Below, one piece after another: positions 26,027 to 34,911 of a stretch of DNA of 64,000 nt. The notes below the pieces were generated by a model. It did not search any database, was not told the origin of the DNA, and worked only from the letters and a program-made list of their open reading frames with translations. The stretch is from assembly GCF_900110465.1 (NCBI RefSeq), contig NZ_FODV01000005.1, positions 1 to 64,000 of the forward strand, given 5' to 3'. Source of the stretch: Halogranum amylolyticum (GTDB lineage Archaea > Halobacteriota > Halobacteria > Halobacteriales > Haloferacaceae). The position numbers and the translations under genes were made by a program. The stretch's first letter is position 1, and each line of letters begins with the position of its first letter.

Positions 26027-27165
26027 TCGAGCAGCTGCGCGGCGATAGTGTTACGCAGGATCTCCGACGTCCCCTCGTAGATCTCGTTCAGCTTGGCGTC
26101 GCGGTAGTAGCGCTCGACCGGGAAGTCCTTCGTGTAGCCGTAGCCGCCGTGAATCTGGATACCCTCGTTCGCCACTTCGCGGGAGATCTCGGAGGCGTAG
26201 AGCTTCGCCTGTGCGGCCTCCTTGATGAACCGCTCGCCGCGGATCTTCTTGTCCGCCGCCCGGTGCATGAGCAGTTTGGCGCACTGGACCTTCGTGTCCA
26301 TGTCGGCCAACTTGTGCTGGATGGCCTGGAACTCCGAGATGGGCTGCTCGAACTGCTCGCGGTCCTGTGCGTACTGCAGCGAGTCTTCGAGCGCCGCGCG
26401 GGCGATGCCGATAGAGCGGGCAGCGATGGTGATGCGGCCGCCGTTGAGCGTCTTCAGCGCGTGGACGAACCCGTCGCCCTCCTCGCCGAGCAGACGGTCC
26501 TCGGGGATGCGCATGTCGTCGAAGCGGAGTTCGGCCGTCGGACAGCCCTTGTCGCCGAGTTTGTCCTCGGTCCCTTCGACGACGAAGCCGTCGTCCTCCT
26601 CCGGACGGACGACGAACGAGGAGATTCCCTTCCTGCCGGCGTCGGGGTCGGTCTTCGCGAAGACCGTCACCGTATCGGCGACAGAGCCGTTCGAGATCCA
26701 GAGTTTGCCGCCGTCGACGACGTATTCGTCGCCGTCTTTCTCGGCCGTCGTCGTCATCGCCGGCACGTCGCTGCCCGCGCCGGCCTCCGAGAGCGCGAAC
26801 GCGCCGACGTCGGTCCCCTCGTTCAGCGGCGTGAGATACTCCTGCTTCTGCTTCTCGTCTCCGAACTCGTAGAGCATGTTGCCCGCGAGACTGGTGTGGG
26901 CGGCGACGATGGTCCCCAGTCCGCCCGAACCGCGGGAGATCTCTTCGAGGCCGATCGCGTAGGAGTGGTAGTCGAGGCCCGCGCCGCCGTACTCCTCGGG
27001 GAACGGCATCCCCATCAGTCCGAGTTCCGCCATCTCGTCGACCAGTTCTCGAGGGAACTCGTCAGTCTCGTCGATGTCGGCGGCGACGGGCTTGATCTCC
27101 TCGTCGACGAACTCCGCGACCATGTCGCGAATCTGCTTCTGTTCAGTGGAGAGGCTGAAGTCCAT
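26023..27165 (-). CDS. Acyl-CoA dehydrogenase
   Basis: A 380-residue FAD-dependent enzyme with all three acyl-CoA dehydrogenase domains: helical N-terminus ([16 protein letters not shown]), the middle beta domain ([11 protein letters not shown], then LWISNG) and the C-terminal helical domain ([18 protein letters not shown]). Glu364 in IYEGT is at the catalytic-base position of the short-chain group. It oxidises acyl-CoA at the alpha-beta bond; chain length cannot be read. The stop shares a CTAG with the stop of the convergent deacylase remnant. Confidence 0.93.
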   Translation of the reverse strand: MDFSLSTEQKQIRDMVAEFVDEEIKPVAADIDETDEFPRELVDEMAELGLMGMPFPEEYGGAGLDYHSYAIGLEEISRGSGGLGTIVAAHTSLAGNMLYEFGDEKQKQEYLTPLNEGTDVGAFALSEAGAGSDVPAMTTTAEKDGDEYVVDGGKLWISNGSVADTVTVFAKTDPDAGRKGISSFVVRPEEDDGFVVEGTEDKLGDKGCPTAELRFDDMRIPEDRLLGEEGDGFVHALKTLNGGRITIAARSIGIARAALEDSLQYAQDREQFEQPISEFQAIQHKLADMDTKVQCAKLLMHRAADKKIRGERFIKEAAQAKLYASEISREVANEGIQIHGGYGYTKDFPVERYYRDAKLNEIYEGTSEILRNTIAAQLLD

Positions 27166-27244
27166 AACCCCACGTTCGGGCCTCACTGCTTTAGGCTTTC
27201 TACATGGTTCATGGTGACCGACAGAGGCAGTGTGGGCAAGACAC

Positions 27245-27251
27245 TTTTTAT
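27245..27251 (+). promoter_or_regulatory. TATA box of the squalene synthase gene
   Basis: TTTTTAT lies 29-35 bases before the ATG at 27280, in a T-rich stretch between divergent genes. It would give a transcript with a very short leader. Confidence 0.55.
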
Positions 27252-27279
27252 CCCCCGATTCCAATGCCCTTTCACTTGA

Positions 27280-28350
27280 ATGTCTGGAGACACACTCGAC
27301 CGACCGCCCGGCGACGAGGCTGACCTCGCGTGGTGCCACGAGTCAGTACAGGGCGTCTCACGCACCTTCGCACTGACCGTCGACGTGCTTGACGAACCGA
27401 TGTCGTCGTACATCTGCGTCGGCTATCTCGTCTGTCGGATCGCCGACACCGTCGAGGACGCGGGCCACATCCCCCCGGCCGACCAAGCAGATATTCTCCG
27501 GCTGTACGACGCCGCGCTCGACCCCGACGACGACACCGACATCGAGGCGTTCGTCGAAGCCGTCGAACCGTACGTCCCCGAAGAGCGCACCGAGGACTGG
27601 AACGTCGTCATCAACGCGACGCGTGTCGTCCGGACGTTCGAGGCACTCCCGGCCGACGTCCGAGAGGCCGTCATCCCGCCGGCCCGCGAACTCGTCCAGG
27701 GGATGGCGATGTTCGTCGAGCGCTACGCCGACACCGACGGGCTCCGCATCCAGTCGCGTGAAGAGCTCGAGGAGTACTGTTACTACGCCGCCGGAACGGT
27801 CGGCAATCTCATCACCAACCTCGTCACGCGCGGCGACATCGACGACGAGCGTCGCAACCGCCTCTACGAGACCGCCGAGGAGTTCGGCCTCCTCCTCCAA
27901 CTGGTGAACATCGCGAAGGACGTCCACAGCGACTACGAGGAGGAGAACAACGTCTATCTCCCCGCCGACTGGCTGGCCGACGAGGGGGTCCCACAGGACG
28001 AGGTCGTCGCTCCCGAACACGAACCGCAGGCCGCGAACGTCGTCGCGCGGACGGCCCGACACGCCCGGTCGTTCCTCGACGACGCCCAGACCTACCTCGA
28101 GACGGTCCCGCTGACCGACGGCAACACCGTCGCGGCGTGGGGGATCCCGTATCTCCTCGCAGTCGGGACGCTCCGTGAACTGCTCGCCAACCCGGAGGAC
28201 GCCCTCTCGGACCGCGGGGTGAAGGTCTCCAGACAGGAGGTGTTCGCCGTCGTCTCGACGATGACCGGCGGCAGCGGCGACTCGCTGGGCGAACTCCGCG
28301 AGTCGATCCAACACACCCCCTACCACCGCGTCCAGACGCAGGCCGACTGA
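27280..28350 (+). CDS. Squalene/phytoene synthase family protein, probably squalene synthase
   Basis: A 356-residue prenyl head-to-head condensing enzyme. Both Asp-rich motifs are present: DTVED (56-60) and DVHSD (214-218), along with SRTFAL (27-32) and [11 protein letters not shown] (167-177). The N-terminus and length fit the haloarchaeal squalene synthase type, joining two farnesyl diphosphates, better than the shorter CrtB phytoene synthase type. Product assignment is from memory of the two branches. It would feed the squalene pool of the membrane. Confidence 0.85.
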   Translation: MSGDTLDRPPGDEADLAWCHESVQGVSRTFALTVDVLDEPMSSYICVGYLVCRIADTVEDAGHIPPADQADILRLYDAALDPDDDTDIEAFVEAVEPYVPEERTEDWNVVINATRVVRTFEALPADVREAVIPPARELVQGMAMFVERYADTDGLRIQSREELEEYCYYAAGTVGNLITNLVTRGDIDDERRNRLYETAEEFGLLLQLVNIAKDVHSDYEEENNVYLPADWLADEGVPQDEVVAPEHEPQAANVVARTARHARSFLDDAQTYLETVPLTDGNTVAAWGIPYLLAVGTLRELLANPEDALSDRGVKVSRQEVFAVVSTMTGGSGDSLGELRESIQHTPYHRVQTQAD

Positions 28351-28387
28351 GGCCGGTCCCGGTTCGACCGATGATCGATCCGAACGC

Positions 28388-28582
28388 CTACCGGTCCCGC
28401 TCCGGCCCGTGAACGACCGGGAACGTCGTCTCACAGCTGTCGCACGTCGCCGTCGTCTCGGTCAGGTCGTCTCGCCGGTCGTCGCCTTCTCCCGGCTCCG
28501 CCGTTACGAACCGTCGCCCCGTCGGGAGCGACAGGTAGGTCGACGCGCCGCAAGCTGGACAGGAGACGCTGATGAGTCCCAT
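28388..28582 (-). CDS. Small zinc-ribbon protein
   Basis: A 64-residue protein starting MGLISVSCPACG, with paired cysteines Cys8-x2-Cys11 and Cys47-x2-Cys50 at either end, separated by a charged insert rich in Asp and Arg. It is a free-standing zinc ribbon of unknown role. It lies 29 bases downstream of the NUDIX gene on the same strand and may be cotranscribed. Confidence 0.7.
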   Translation of the reverse strand: MGLISVSCPACGASTYLSLPTGRRFVTAEPGEGDDRRDDLTETTATCDSCETTFPVVHGPERDR

Positions 28583-28611
28583 ATCTGGGGGGAGACGCCG
28601 GTTCCGTTTAG

Positions 28612-29172
28612 CTACCACGACTGCCGTCGACGCCACGCGACGAGGTCGGCGCGGTCGCGGGTGTCCGGCGGGAGGTCGGCGAACCAGCGGGCGGCGGAGA
28701 TCTCGTCGTCGGGGTCGGCGACGGTGGGTTCGAACGACGTCGCACGCGCTTCGAAGACGGGGAGGACACCCCACGTCCGGTAGCTGTCGCACTCGACGCT
28801 GACGCGCGTCGTCATCGCCAACCCGTCGTAGTCGGCGTCGACGCCGGCCTCCTCGGCGAGTTCGCGCTCGGCGGCCTCGCGGAAGCTCTCGTCGGGCCTG
28901 ACGCCGCCGCCGGGGAGCACCCACTTGTCGACGCCCTCGTGGCGGACCAAGAGGAGTTCGCCCGAGTCGCGGTAGACGATGGTGTGGGCTCCGAACGGCG
29001 CGCCGCACTGCTTGATCCGCGTCGCGAGCGTGCGGAACCGGGGACGCGACACTCGGTTCGTCCGCTCGTGTTCGACGAACCCGTCGTGGCGGTCGTCGAG
29101 CGTGTGGTACGCCTGTTCGGCCTGTTGACTCGCTTCGTCCGCGAGGAACCAGAGTTCGTCGACGGTCGTCAT
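28612..29172 (-). CDS. NUDIX hydrolase
   Basis: A 186-residue pyrophosphohydrolase. The NUDIX box occupies about 89-111 (GGVRPDESFREAAERELAEE followed by AGV) with the metal-binding Glu residues intact. A helical N-terminal extension (1-50) of the haloarchaeal type precedes it. The substrate, a nucleoside diphosphate linked to another moiety, cannot be told from sequence. Confidence 0.9.
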   Translation of the reverse strand: MTTVDELWFLADEASQQAEQAYHTLDDRHDGFVEHERTNRVSRPRFRTLATRIKQCGAPFGAHTIVYRDSGELLLVRHEGVDKWVLPGGGVRPDESFREAAERELAEEAGVDADYDGLAMTTRVSVECDSYRTWGVLPVFEARATSFEPTVADPDDEISAARWFADLPPDTRDRADLVAWRRRQSW

Positions 29173-29289
29173 TCCTCGTGACGGTCGGGTGGTCGACGGC
29201 GATGCAGACGACGTGAGAGTGACATACCCTCTTCTAGATGGGGACGGAAAAATAAGGCTTCGACGCCGTCCGCAGGGGAATCATCGGCC

Positions 29290-29296
29290 TTTTATT
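29290..29296 (+). promoter_or_regulatory. TATA box of the DUF1918-like gene
   Basis: TTTTATT lies 22-28 bases before the ATG at 29318, supporting that start and a leaderless mRNA. Confidence 0.55.
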
Positions 29297-29317
29297 CGGA
29301 GCGGCGGAAGGTCGGGT

Positions 29318-29533
29318 ATGAGCTTCGAGAAAGACGACAAGGTCGTCCTGAACGACAAGCACAGCGAGTTCGACGGCGAGACTGGCACCATCACACAGGT
29401 GATGGAGTCGATGTTCGGCGAAGCAACTTACACCGTTAGCTTCGACGACGGACAGGAGGTCGGCATCGCCGCCGACCAGCTCGAGGCCGCAGACGACGTC
29501 GACGCCGACGAAGACGAAGCCGACGAAGCGTAA
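29318..29533 (+). CDS. DUF1918-like small beta-barrel protein
   Basis: A 71-residue acidic protein. Residues 1-55 form an SH3-like barrel (KDDKVVLNDKHSEFDGETG, then YTVSFDDGQEVGIAADQLE) and the tail is nearly all Asp/Glu/Ala. It resembles DUF1918/KOW-like proteins. A nucleic-acid-associated role is possible but unproven. The start follows a clear TATA box. Confidence 0.7.
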   Translation: MSFEKDDKVVLNDKHSEFDGETGTITQVMESMFGEATYTVSFDDGQEVGIAADQLEAADDVDADEDEADEA

Positions 29534-29594
29534 CCGACGTCGACGCGACGCCCGAGAAGCAGGCCTTTTTCCCTCCGCCCTCGTAGCACTCTTC

Positions 29595-30035
29595 ATGTCG
29601 AGCGTGCCGTTTCACTATATCGACCTTCGTACGTTCTGCTACGCCACCGAAGACGAGAAACGCGTCACCGAGGCGGTCCGGACGTTCCTCCCCGAGGAGT
29701 TCGAGATCGACCGCGTCGAGAACGCCGGCCACCACGGCGACCGCATCGTCGTCCTCTCGGCCCGCGTCGAGCGCGCGGACGACATCCGCCACGTGCTCAC
29801 CAGACTCAGCGAACTCCCCGACGTCGAGACCGTCATGGACGAACTCGACGACCGCGTCGACGACAACTGCGCGTTCTTCCTGACGCTCGACAAACAGGCC
29901 GCGTTCAAAGGCGAGGTCAGACGCGGGGCGGGTCTCACCCTCCGTGCGAAGGTCGAGGCGTATCCGGCGAAGCGGGAGGCCGCCATCGAGAACGCCCGGA
30001 ACGCCCTCGAAGACGTCCGGTCGACGGCCGAGTAG
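29595..30035 (+). CDS. RNA-binding protein (COG1325, exosome-associated type)
   Basis: A 146-residue protein starting MSSVPFHYIDLRTFCYATED, matching the archaeal COG1325 family, described as a predicted exosome subunit/RNA-binding protein with an IMP4/L5-like fold. Landmarks include GHHGDRIVVLSARVE and the ELDDRVDDNCAFFLTLDKQAAF segment. It probably acts in RNA processing. Short spacing (61 bases) after the DUF1918-like gene. Confidence 0.85.
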   Translation: MSSVPFHYIDLRTFCYATEDEKRVTEAVRTFLPEEFEIDRVENAGHHGDRIVVLSARVERADDIRHVLTRLSELPDVETVMDELDDRVDDNCAFFLTLDKQAAFKGEVRRGAGLTLRAKVEAYPAKREAAIENARNALEDVRSTAE

Positions 30036-30062
30036 ACACGCTCGGGTCGGCCGGTCGTCCTC

Positions 30063-30623
30063 TCAGTTCTTCCACTTGATCGAACAGCCGCGGGAGGGCA
30101 TATCCTCGAACGGGACGTCGTCGTCGGCGAGGACGGCGTCGATGGCCTCACGGATGTAGAACTCCGTCGGGTCGTCGTCGGGGTTGAGCGCGTCGTCGAC
30201 GCGGCCGTGGTACGCGAGGACGAACCCGTCGCCCTCGCGGGCGAACAGGAACGGGTCGGGCGTACAGACCGCGCCGTACTCGCGAGCGACCTCCTGTGAC
30301 TCGTCGCGCAGGTAGGCGTCGTACCGGATGCGACCCTCCTCGACCCACTCGCGCATCGTCTCGAAGGAGTCGTCAGGGTACTCCTCGGCGTCGTTGGGGT
30401 TGATGCCGACGACGGCGACGTCGTCGTACTCGGCGGCGACGTCGTTCAGGAGGTCGATCTTCGCCTGTGCGTAGGGGCAGTGGTTGCAGGTAAACACGAC
30501 GAGCAGCGCCTCCTCGTCCGCAAACGAGTCGAGCGTGTACGTCTCGCCGTCGGTTCCGGGCAGTTCGAACGCGGGTGCGGCGTCCCCGCGCGTCAGTTCT
30601 GAGTCGGACTCCATCGTCACCAT
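30063..30623 (-). CDS. Thioredoxin-fold redoxin (AhpC/TSA-like)
   Basis: A 186-residue protein with the peroxiredoxin-like entry FELPGTDGETYTLDSFADEE and a CNHC motif (Cys46-x2-Cys49, in VFTCNHCPYAQ), followed by the conserved cis-Pro region (VCTPDPFLF). It is of the single-domain redoxin type that carries out thiol-disulfide exchange; a peroxidase role is not certain. An alternative in-frame ATG lies three codons downstream (30614). Confidence 0.88.
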   Translation of the reverse strand: MVTMESDSELTRGDAAPAFELPGTDGETYTLDSFADEEALLVVFTCNHCPYAQAKIDLLNDVAAEYDDVAVVGINPNDAEEYPDDSFETMREWVEEGRIRYDAYLRDESQEVAREYGAVCTPDPFLFAREGDGFVLAYHGRVDDALNPDDDPTEFYIREAIDAVLADDDVPFEDMPSRGCSIKWKN

Positions 30624-30734
30624 GGTCGTCTGTCCCTTGGACCGTCACGGACTAATCGGTTCTGGAGGGGTGACTGCCTCTACCCTGTCGACGCGACCGG
30701 GAAGGGAGCGGGCAGCAGTCGCCGATGAATCAGC

Positions 30735-30741
30735 ATTTATG
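30735..30741 (+). promoter_or_regulatory. TATA box of the J-domain/ferredoxin gene
   Basis: ATTTATG lies 24-30 bases before the GTG at 30765. It supports the GTG as the true start of a leaderless transcript. Confidence 0.5.
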
Positions 30742-30764
30742 GCTCGCCCCCCCTAATCACGCGT

Positions 30765-31502
30765 GTGGATTCTCCGTTCGAGATTCTCGGCATCGAGTCG
30801 GACGCCGACGACGACGAGGTCGTCCGTGCGTACCGAAAGCGAGTGAAGGAGGCTCACCCCGACCAGGGCGGGTCGACGCGCGAGTTCCTGTTGGTCCAGA
30901 CGGCCTACGAGAAGATCCAAGACGGCCACGCCGACGAACCGCTCGAGATCGAGCGTGCGGACCGAGCGAACGACGACACTGCCAGCCGGAACGGCCACGA
31001 CCCCGCACACGAGGCGACTAACGGTGCCGGCGGCGCCGACGATGCCGACCACGAGGACGAAGACGACGAGCAGGAGGAGGGCTACCGCGTCGAGTATCTC
31101 AACTACGAGACGCTCGCGGACCACGGGTGGGACCTCGGCGACGACGACTTATTCGAGAAGGCGGCCGACGCGAACCTCGATCCCGAGGACTACGGCCAAC
31201 TGTCGTTCACCTCGGACAAGAACCTGCTCGCCGCGGCCGAGAAGTGCGGCTACCCGTGGCCCTACGCGTGTCGCGGCGGTGCGTGCGCGAACTGCGCCAT
31301 CGCCGTCGTCGAGGGGGAGGTGGAGATGCCCTCGAACCACATCCTCTCGCAGGAGATGGTCGACCGCGGACTTCGACTCTCCTGCATCAGCGTGCCGAAG
31401 ACGGACGAACTGAAGATCATCTACAACGTGAAGTCGCTGCCGGGGCTGGAGGAGCTTCGACTCCCCGCCCAGCAGTTCGACAAGGCCCGCTCGAACGACT
31501 AA
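30765..31502 (+). CDS. J-domain/2Fe-2S ferredoxin fusion protein
   Basis: A 245-residue protein. Residues 1-55 are a compact J domain with the essential HPD at 31-33. A very acidic linker (about 60-106) follows, then a plant-type ferredoxin with the cluster ligands Cys169, Cys174, Cys177 and Cys207 (C-x4-C-x2-C-x29-C). The ferredoxin part has the haloarchaeal layout (YRVEYLNYETLADHGWDL insert before the cluster region). It should carry electrons; the J domain could recruit DnaK or place the protein at an iron-sulfur assembly site. The start is GTG with a TATA box upstream. Confidence 0.9.
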   Translation: MDSPFEILGIESDADDDEVVRAYRKRVKEAHPDQGGSTREFLLVQTAYEKIQDGHADEPLEIERADRANDDTASRNGHDPAHEATNGAGGADDADHEDEDDEQEEGYRVEYLNYETLADHGWDLGDDDLFEKAADANLDPEDYGQLSFTSDKNLLAAAEKCGYPWPYACRGGACANCAIAVVEGEVEMPSNHILSQEMVDRGLRLSCISVPKTDELKIIYNVKSLPGLEELRLPAQQFDKARSND

Positions 31503-31599
31503 GACAGAACGCTCAAACCTGGGTGTCTCGTACCCTTCCTCTGATGGACCGGAACACGAGCCACCAGTCGACAGCAGTTTTCGACGCAGACACGACGAC

Positions 31600-33018
31600 A
31601 TGAGCAGGATCTCCAAACGCCACCTTCGGATCGCCCTCGCCTCGGTGATCGTCCTCTCCGTGGTCGGCGTCGGTTACGGGTTCGCACAGTCGTCGTCCGA
31701 GACGACGTTCGAGTCACACCTGACCGGCGACGGCGACGTCACCACCGACGACCCGATCGCCCCCGAGGCCGACGGCATCACCGTCGTCGCCACCGACTCG
31801 AACTCCTGGCGCGGCGAACGAAGCGAAGGCCCGCGCGCCCTGGCCGAACTGGTCGCGTTCAACCCCGACGGGAGCGTTCTCTACTACAACGACTCCCACA
31901 CCCGATACTGGGACGTCGACCCCGTTGAGGGGACACAGGCGACCGTCGAGTACTCCTACGCGGACCACCTCGAATCCGAGGAGTGCCCAACCGAGTGGAA
32001 CCCGAGCGACTACGGCGTCGATCAGGAGACGTGGGACACGTACTACGACGTCCACAGCGAGGCCGGTGCCTGTACGTACAACGGCGTCGAGCGAGTGAAC
32101 CTCTCGACCGGTGAGTCCGAGCAGGTCTGGGGTCACGCTACGCCGGGGAAGGAGGCGACTCGCTACCACGACGTCGACCGCCTCAACGAGACGCATCTCG
32201 TCGTCGCCGACATCTTCCTCGACGGCGTGTTCGTCGTGAACACCGAGACCGACGAGGTCGAGTGGCGCTGGAACGCCACCGAATCGCTCTCCACCGAGGA
32301 CACCGGCGGCGAGTTCCCGAAAGACTGGTCGCACATCAACGACGTCGAGGTGCTCGACGACGGCCGCATCATGGTCAGTCCGCGGAACATGGACCGCGTC
32401 GTGTTCCTGCAACCGAATTCGACGTCGCTCGACAAGGAGTGGACGCTCGGCGAGGAGGACGACTACAGCGTCCTCTACGAGCAGCACAACCCCGACTTCA
32501 TCAACGAAAGCAACGGCGGCCCGGCGGCGATCGTCGCCGACAGCGAGAACAACCGCGTCCTCGAGTACCAGCGCACCGACGACGGTGAGTGGGAACGGAC
32601 GTGGATCTGGCGCGACGCCCGGATGCAGTGGCCCCGCGACGCCGATCGCCTGCCCAACGGTCACACGCTGATCTCGGATTCGAACGGCAACCGCGTCTTC
32701 GAGGTCGACGAGAACGGCGAGATCGTCTGGGACGTCAACATCGCCTTCCCCTACGAGGCGGAGCGACTGGGGACGGGCGACGAGTCGACGAACGGTCCCA
32801 GCGCCCAGTCGGCCGACGTCGACTCTCGCACCGGGAACGTCGGCGACCAGTTCTGGATCGCCGTCAAGAACTTCATCCCCGGGAAGTATCTGAACGGGCT
32901 GATGTACATCACGCCCGTCTGGATGGGGGTTCCCGAGGTGTTCGCCGTCGTGCTGGGCGCGCTGGCCGCGCTGACGTGGGGCGGACTCGAGGCGAACTGG
33001 CGTCTCCGCGAGCGCTGA
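31600..33018 (+). CDS. Arylsulfotransferase-like membrane protein
   Basis: A 472-residue protein with an N-terminal membrane helix (about 9-29), a large extracellular beta-propeller-like domain, and a C-terminal membrane helix (about 438-462). Repeats such as YHDVDRLNETHLVVAD, HINDVEVLDDGRIMVSPRN and WPRDADRLPNGHTLISDSNG match the ASST/arylsulfotransferase propeller. The catalytic His expected for sulfate transfer is possibly one of the HD/HIND positions, but I cannot confirm activity. It lies 97 bases after the ferredoxin gene. Confidence 0.8.
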   Translation: MSRISKRHLRIALASVIVLSVVGVGYGFAQSSSETTFESHLTGDGDVTTDDPIAPEADGITVVATDSNSWRGERSEGPRALAELVAFNPDGSVLYYNDSHTRYWDVDPVEGTQATVEYSYADHLESEECPTEWNPSDYGVDQETWDTYYDVHSEAGACTYNGVERVNLSTGESEQVWGHATPGKEATRYHDVDRLNETHLVVADIFLDGVFVVNTETDEVEWRWNATESLSTEDTGGEFPKDWSHINDVEVLDDGRIMVSPRNMDRVVFLQPNSTSLDKEWTLGEEDDYSVLYEQHNPDFINESNGGPAAIVADSENNRVLEYQRTDDGEWERTWIWRDARMQWPRDADRLPNGHTLISDSNGNRVFEVDENGEIVWDVNIAFPYEAERLGTGDESTNGPSAQSADVDSRTGNVGDQFWIAVKNFIPGKYLNGLMYITPVWMGVPEVFAVVLGALAALTWGGLEANWRLRER

Positions 33019-33114
33019 CGCAGGTCGCGGAACCGAATCGCCGTTTCGTATCGTGCCATGCCGTGTATTGCGGCGGTGGCAAACACTTTTGTCCGTGACG
33101 GAGAGGGGGTTGGT

Positions 33115-33603
33115 ATGGACGCGAAACGAGAACTCCTCGACCTCCTGTTGTCGAACGCCCGCGAAGACACCGACGACCTCGCACGTCAGATCGGACGAGA
33201 CGCGGCGGAGGTCGAGTCTCTCATCGCGGAACTGGAGGCCGACGGTACCGTCCGCGGCTACCAGGCCGTCGTCGACTGGGACCGCGTCGACGAGGAGCAC
33301 GTGCAGGCAGAGGTGGAACTGAACGTCGAACTCGACCGCGAGACGGGGTACGAGGAGATCGCCCGGCGGATCACGAAGTTCCCGCAGGTCGCCTCCTTGC
33401 GACTCATCAGCGGCGACTACGACTTCGCCGTCGACGTCGAGGGCGACTCGATGCACGACGTCTCGAACTTCGTCTCCGAACAGATCGCGCCGATCCCGGA
33501 GGTCACCCAGACGGTGACGCACTTCGTGATGGAGACCTACAAGGAGCGGGGCATCGAGTTCGGCGACCGCGACGACGACGACCGTCTCTCCGTCTCACCA
33601 TGA
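33115..33603 (+). CDS. Lrp/AsnC family transcriptional regulator
   Basis: A 162-residue regulator with an N-terminal helix-turn-helix (about 1-50, DTDDLARQIGRDAAEVESLI) and a C-terminal RAM/ligand-binding domain (about 65-140, ending IPEVTQTVTHFVMETYKERG). The ATG at 33115 is preceded by a CACTTTTG box about 27 bases upstream. It overlaps the downstream aminotransferase start by four bases, which suggests that it controls amino-acid metabolism including its own operon. Confidence 0.9.
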   Translation: MDAKRELLDLLLSNAREDTDDLARQIGRDAAEVESLIAELEADGTVRGYQAVVDWDRVDEEHVQAEVELNVELDRETGYEEIARRITKFPQVASLRLISGDYDFAVDVEGDSMHDVSNFVSEQIAPIPEVTQTVTHFVMETYKERGIEFGDRDDDDRLSVSP

Positions 33604-34736
33604 AGCTCGCAGACAGAGTGCAGCAGGTCCCACCGTCGGGTATCCGGCGGTTCTTCGAACTCGCAGAGGAGAAAGACGAGGTCATCTCTCTCGGCGTGGG
33701 CGAACCCGACTTCAGCGCGCCGTGGGCCGCCCGGTCTGCCGCCATCGACTCGCTGGAACGGGGGAAGACCTCCTACACCGCCAACCGCGGTCGGCGTGAC
33801 CTTCGACAGGCCATCTCCGAGCACGTCACCCGGTACGACCAGTCGTACGACCCCGACGAGGAGATCCTCGTCACCTCCGGCGCGAGCGAGGCCGTCGACG
33901 TCGCGATGCGGGCACTCGTCGACCCCGGCGACACCGTCGCCGTCCACCAGCCGTCGTACATCTCCTACGTCCCGGGTGTCGTCTTCGCCGGCGGCGAACC
34001 GCTCGCCGTGCCGACGCGGATGGAGAACGACTTCAAACTCACGTACGAGGACCTCGAGGCGGCTGGCGCGGCCGACGCCGACGTGCTCGTGCTCTGCTAT
34101 CCGAACAACCCGACCGGCGCGACGATGGACCGCGAGGACCTCGCGGAGGTCGCCGAGTTCGTCCGGGAACACGACCTCGCCGTCCTCGCCGACGAGATCT
34201 ACGCGGCGCTGACGTACTCGGGAGAGCACACCTCCATCGCGACGCTCCCCGGGATGCGCGAGCGGACGGTCGTCTTCAACGGGTTCTCGAAGGCCTACGC
34301 GATGACCGGGCTCCGACTCGGCTACGCGCTCGGTCCGTCGGACGCCATCGGCGCCATGAACCGCATCCACCAGTACTCGATGCTCTCGGCCCCGACGACG
34401 GCGCAGTTCGCGGCGCTGGAGGCCCTGCGCAGTTGCGACGACGAGGTCGTCGAGATGCGGACGCAGTACAACCGGCGTCGCCGGTTCGTGCTCTCGCGGT
34501 TCAACGAGATGGGGCTGGACTGCTTCGAGGCGAAGGGCGCGTTCTACGCGTTCCCCCACTGCGGCGGCGACGACGAGGCGTTCGCCGAGGCGCTCCTCGA
34601 AGAGCAGAACGTCGCCGTCGTCCCCGGTCGGATCTTCGGCGACGGCGGCGAGGGCCACCTCCGCGTGTCGTACGCGACGGGGATGAACGACCTCAGAGAG
34701 GCGCTCGACCGCATCGAGACGTTCGTCTCGTCGTAA
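33600..34736 (+). CDS. PLP-dependent aminotransferase (class I/II)
   Basis: A 378-residue fold-type I aminotransferase with the PLP-binding Lys231 in FNGFSKAYAMTGLRLGY, plus Asn/Pro residues in YPNNPTGA (168-175) and ADEIY (197-201). It belongs to the aspartate/tyrosine aminotransferase-like group; the amino donor cannot be named. Translation is coupled to the Lrp-type regulator by an ATGA overlap. Confidence 0.92.
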   Translation: MKLADRVQQVPPSGIRRFFELAEEKDEVISLGVGEPDFSAPWAARSAAIDSLERGKTSYTANRGRRDLRQAISEHVTRYDQSYDPDEEILVTSGASEAVDVAMRALVDPGDTVAVHQPSYISYVPGVVFAGGEPLAVPTRMENDFKLTYEDLEAAGAADADVLVLCYPNNPTGATMDREDLAEVAEFVREHDLAVLADEIYAALTYSGEHTSIATLPGMRERTVVFNGFSKAYAMTGLRLGYALGPSDAIGAMNRIHQYSMLSAPTTAQFAALEALRSCDDEVVEMRTQYNRRRRFVLSRFNEMGLDCFEAKGAFYAFPHCGGDDEAFAEALLEEQNVAVVPGRIFGDGGEGHLRVSYATGMNDLREALDRIETFVSS

Positions 34737-34911
34737 CCCGCGAGCGCCGCCCTCGGAGGAGGACGGCGAATAAATCCCATACGGAGATACACAGTGTCGG
34801 GTTCTGGTGGCACCCCACCCGAGAAGCTACGAGAACGGGACAGTCCCTCCTGACGCTCTTTCCGATATTTCGCCCAAAGAGCATACCAGTACGTGTTCCG
34901 TTTCGTACACG

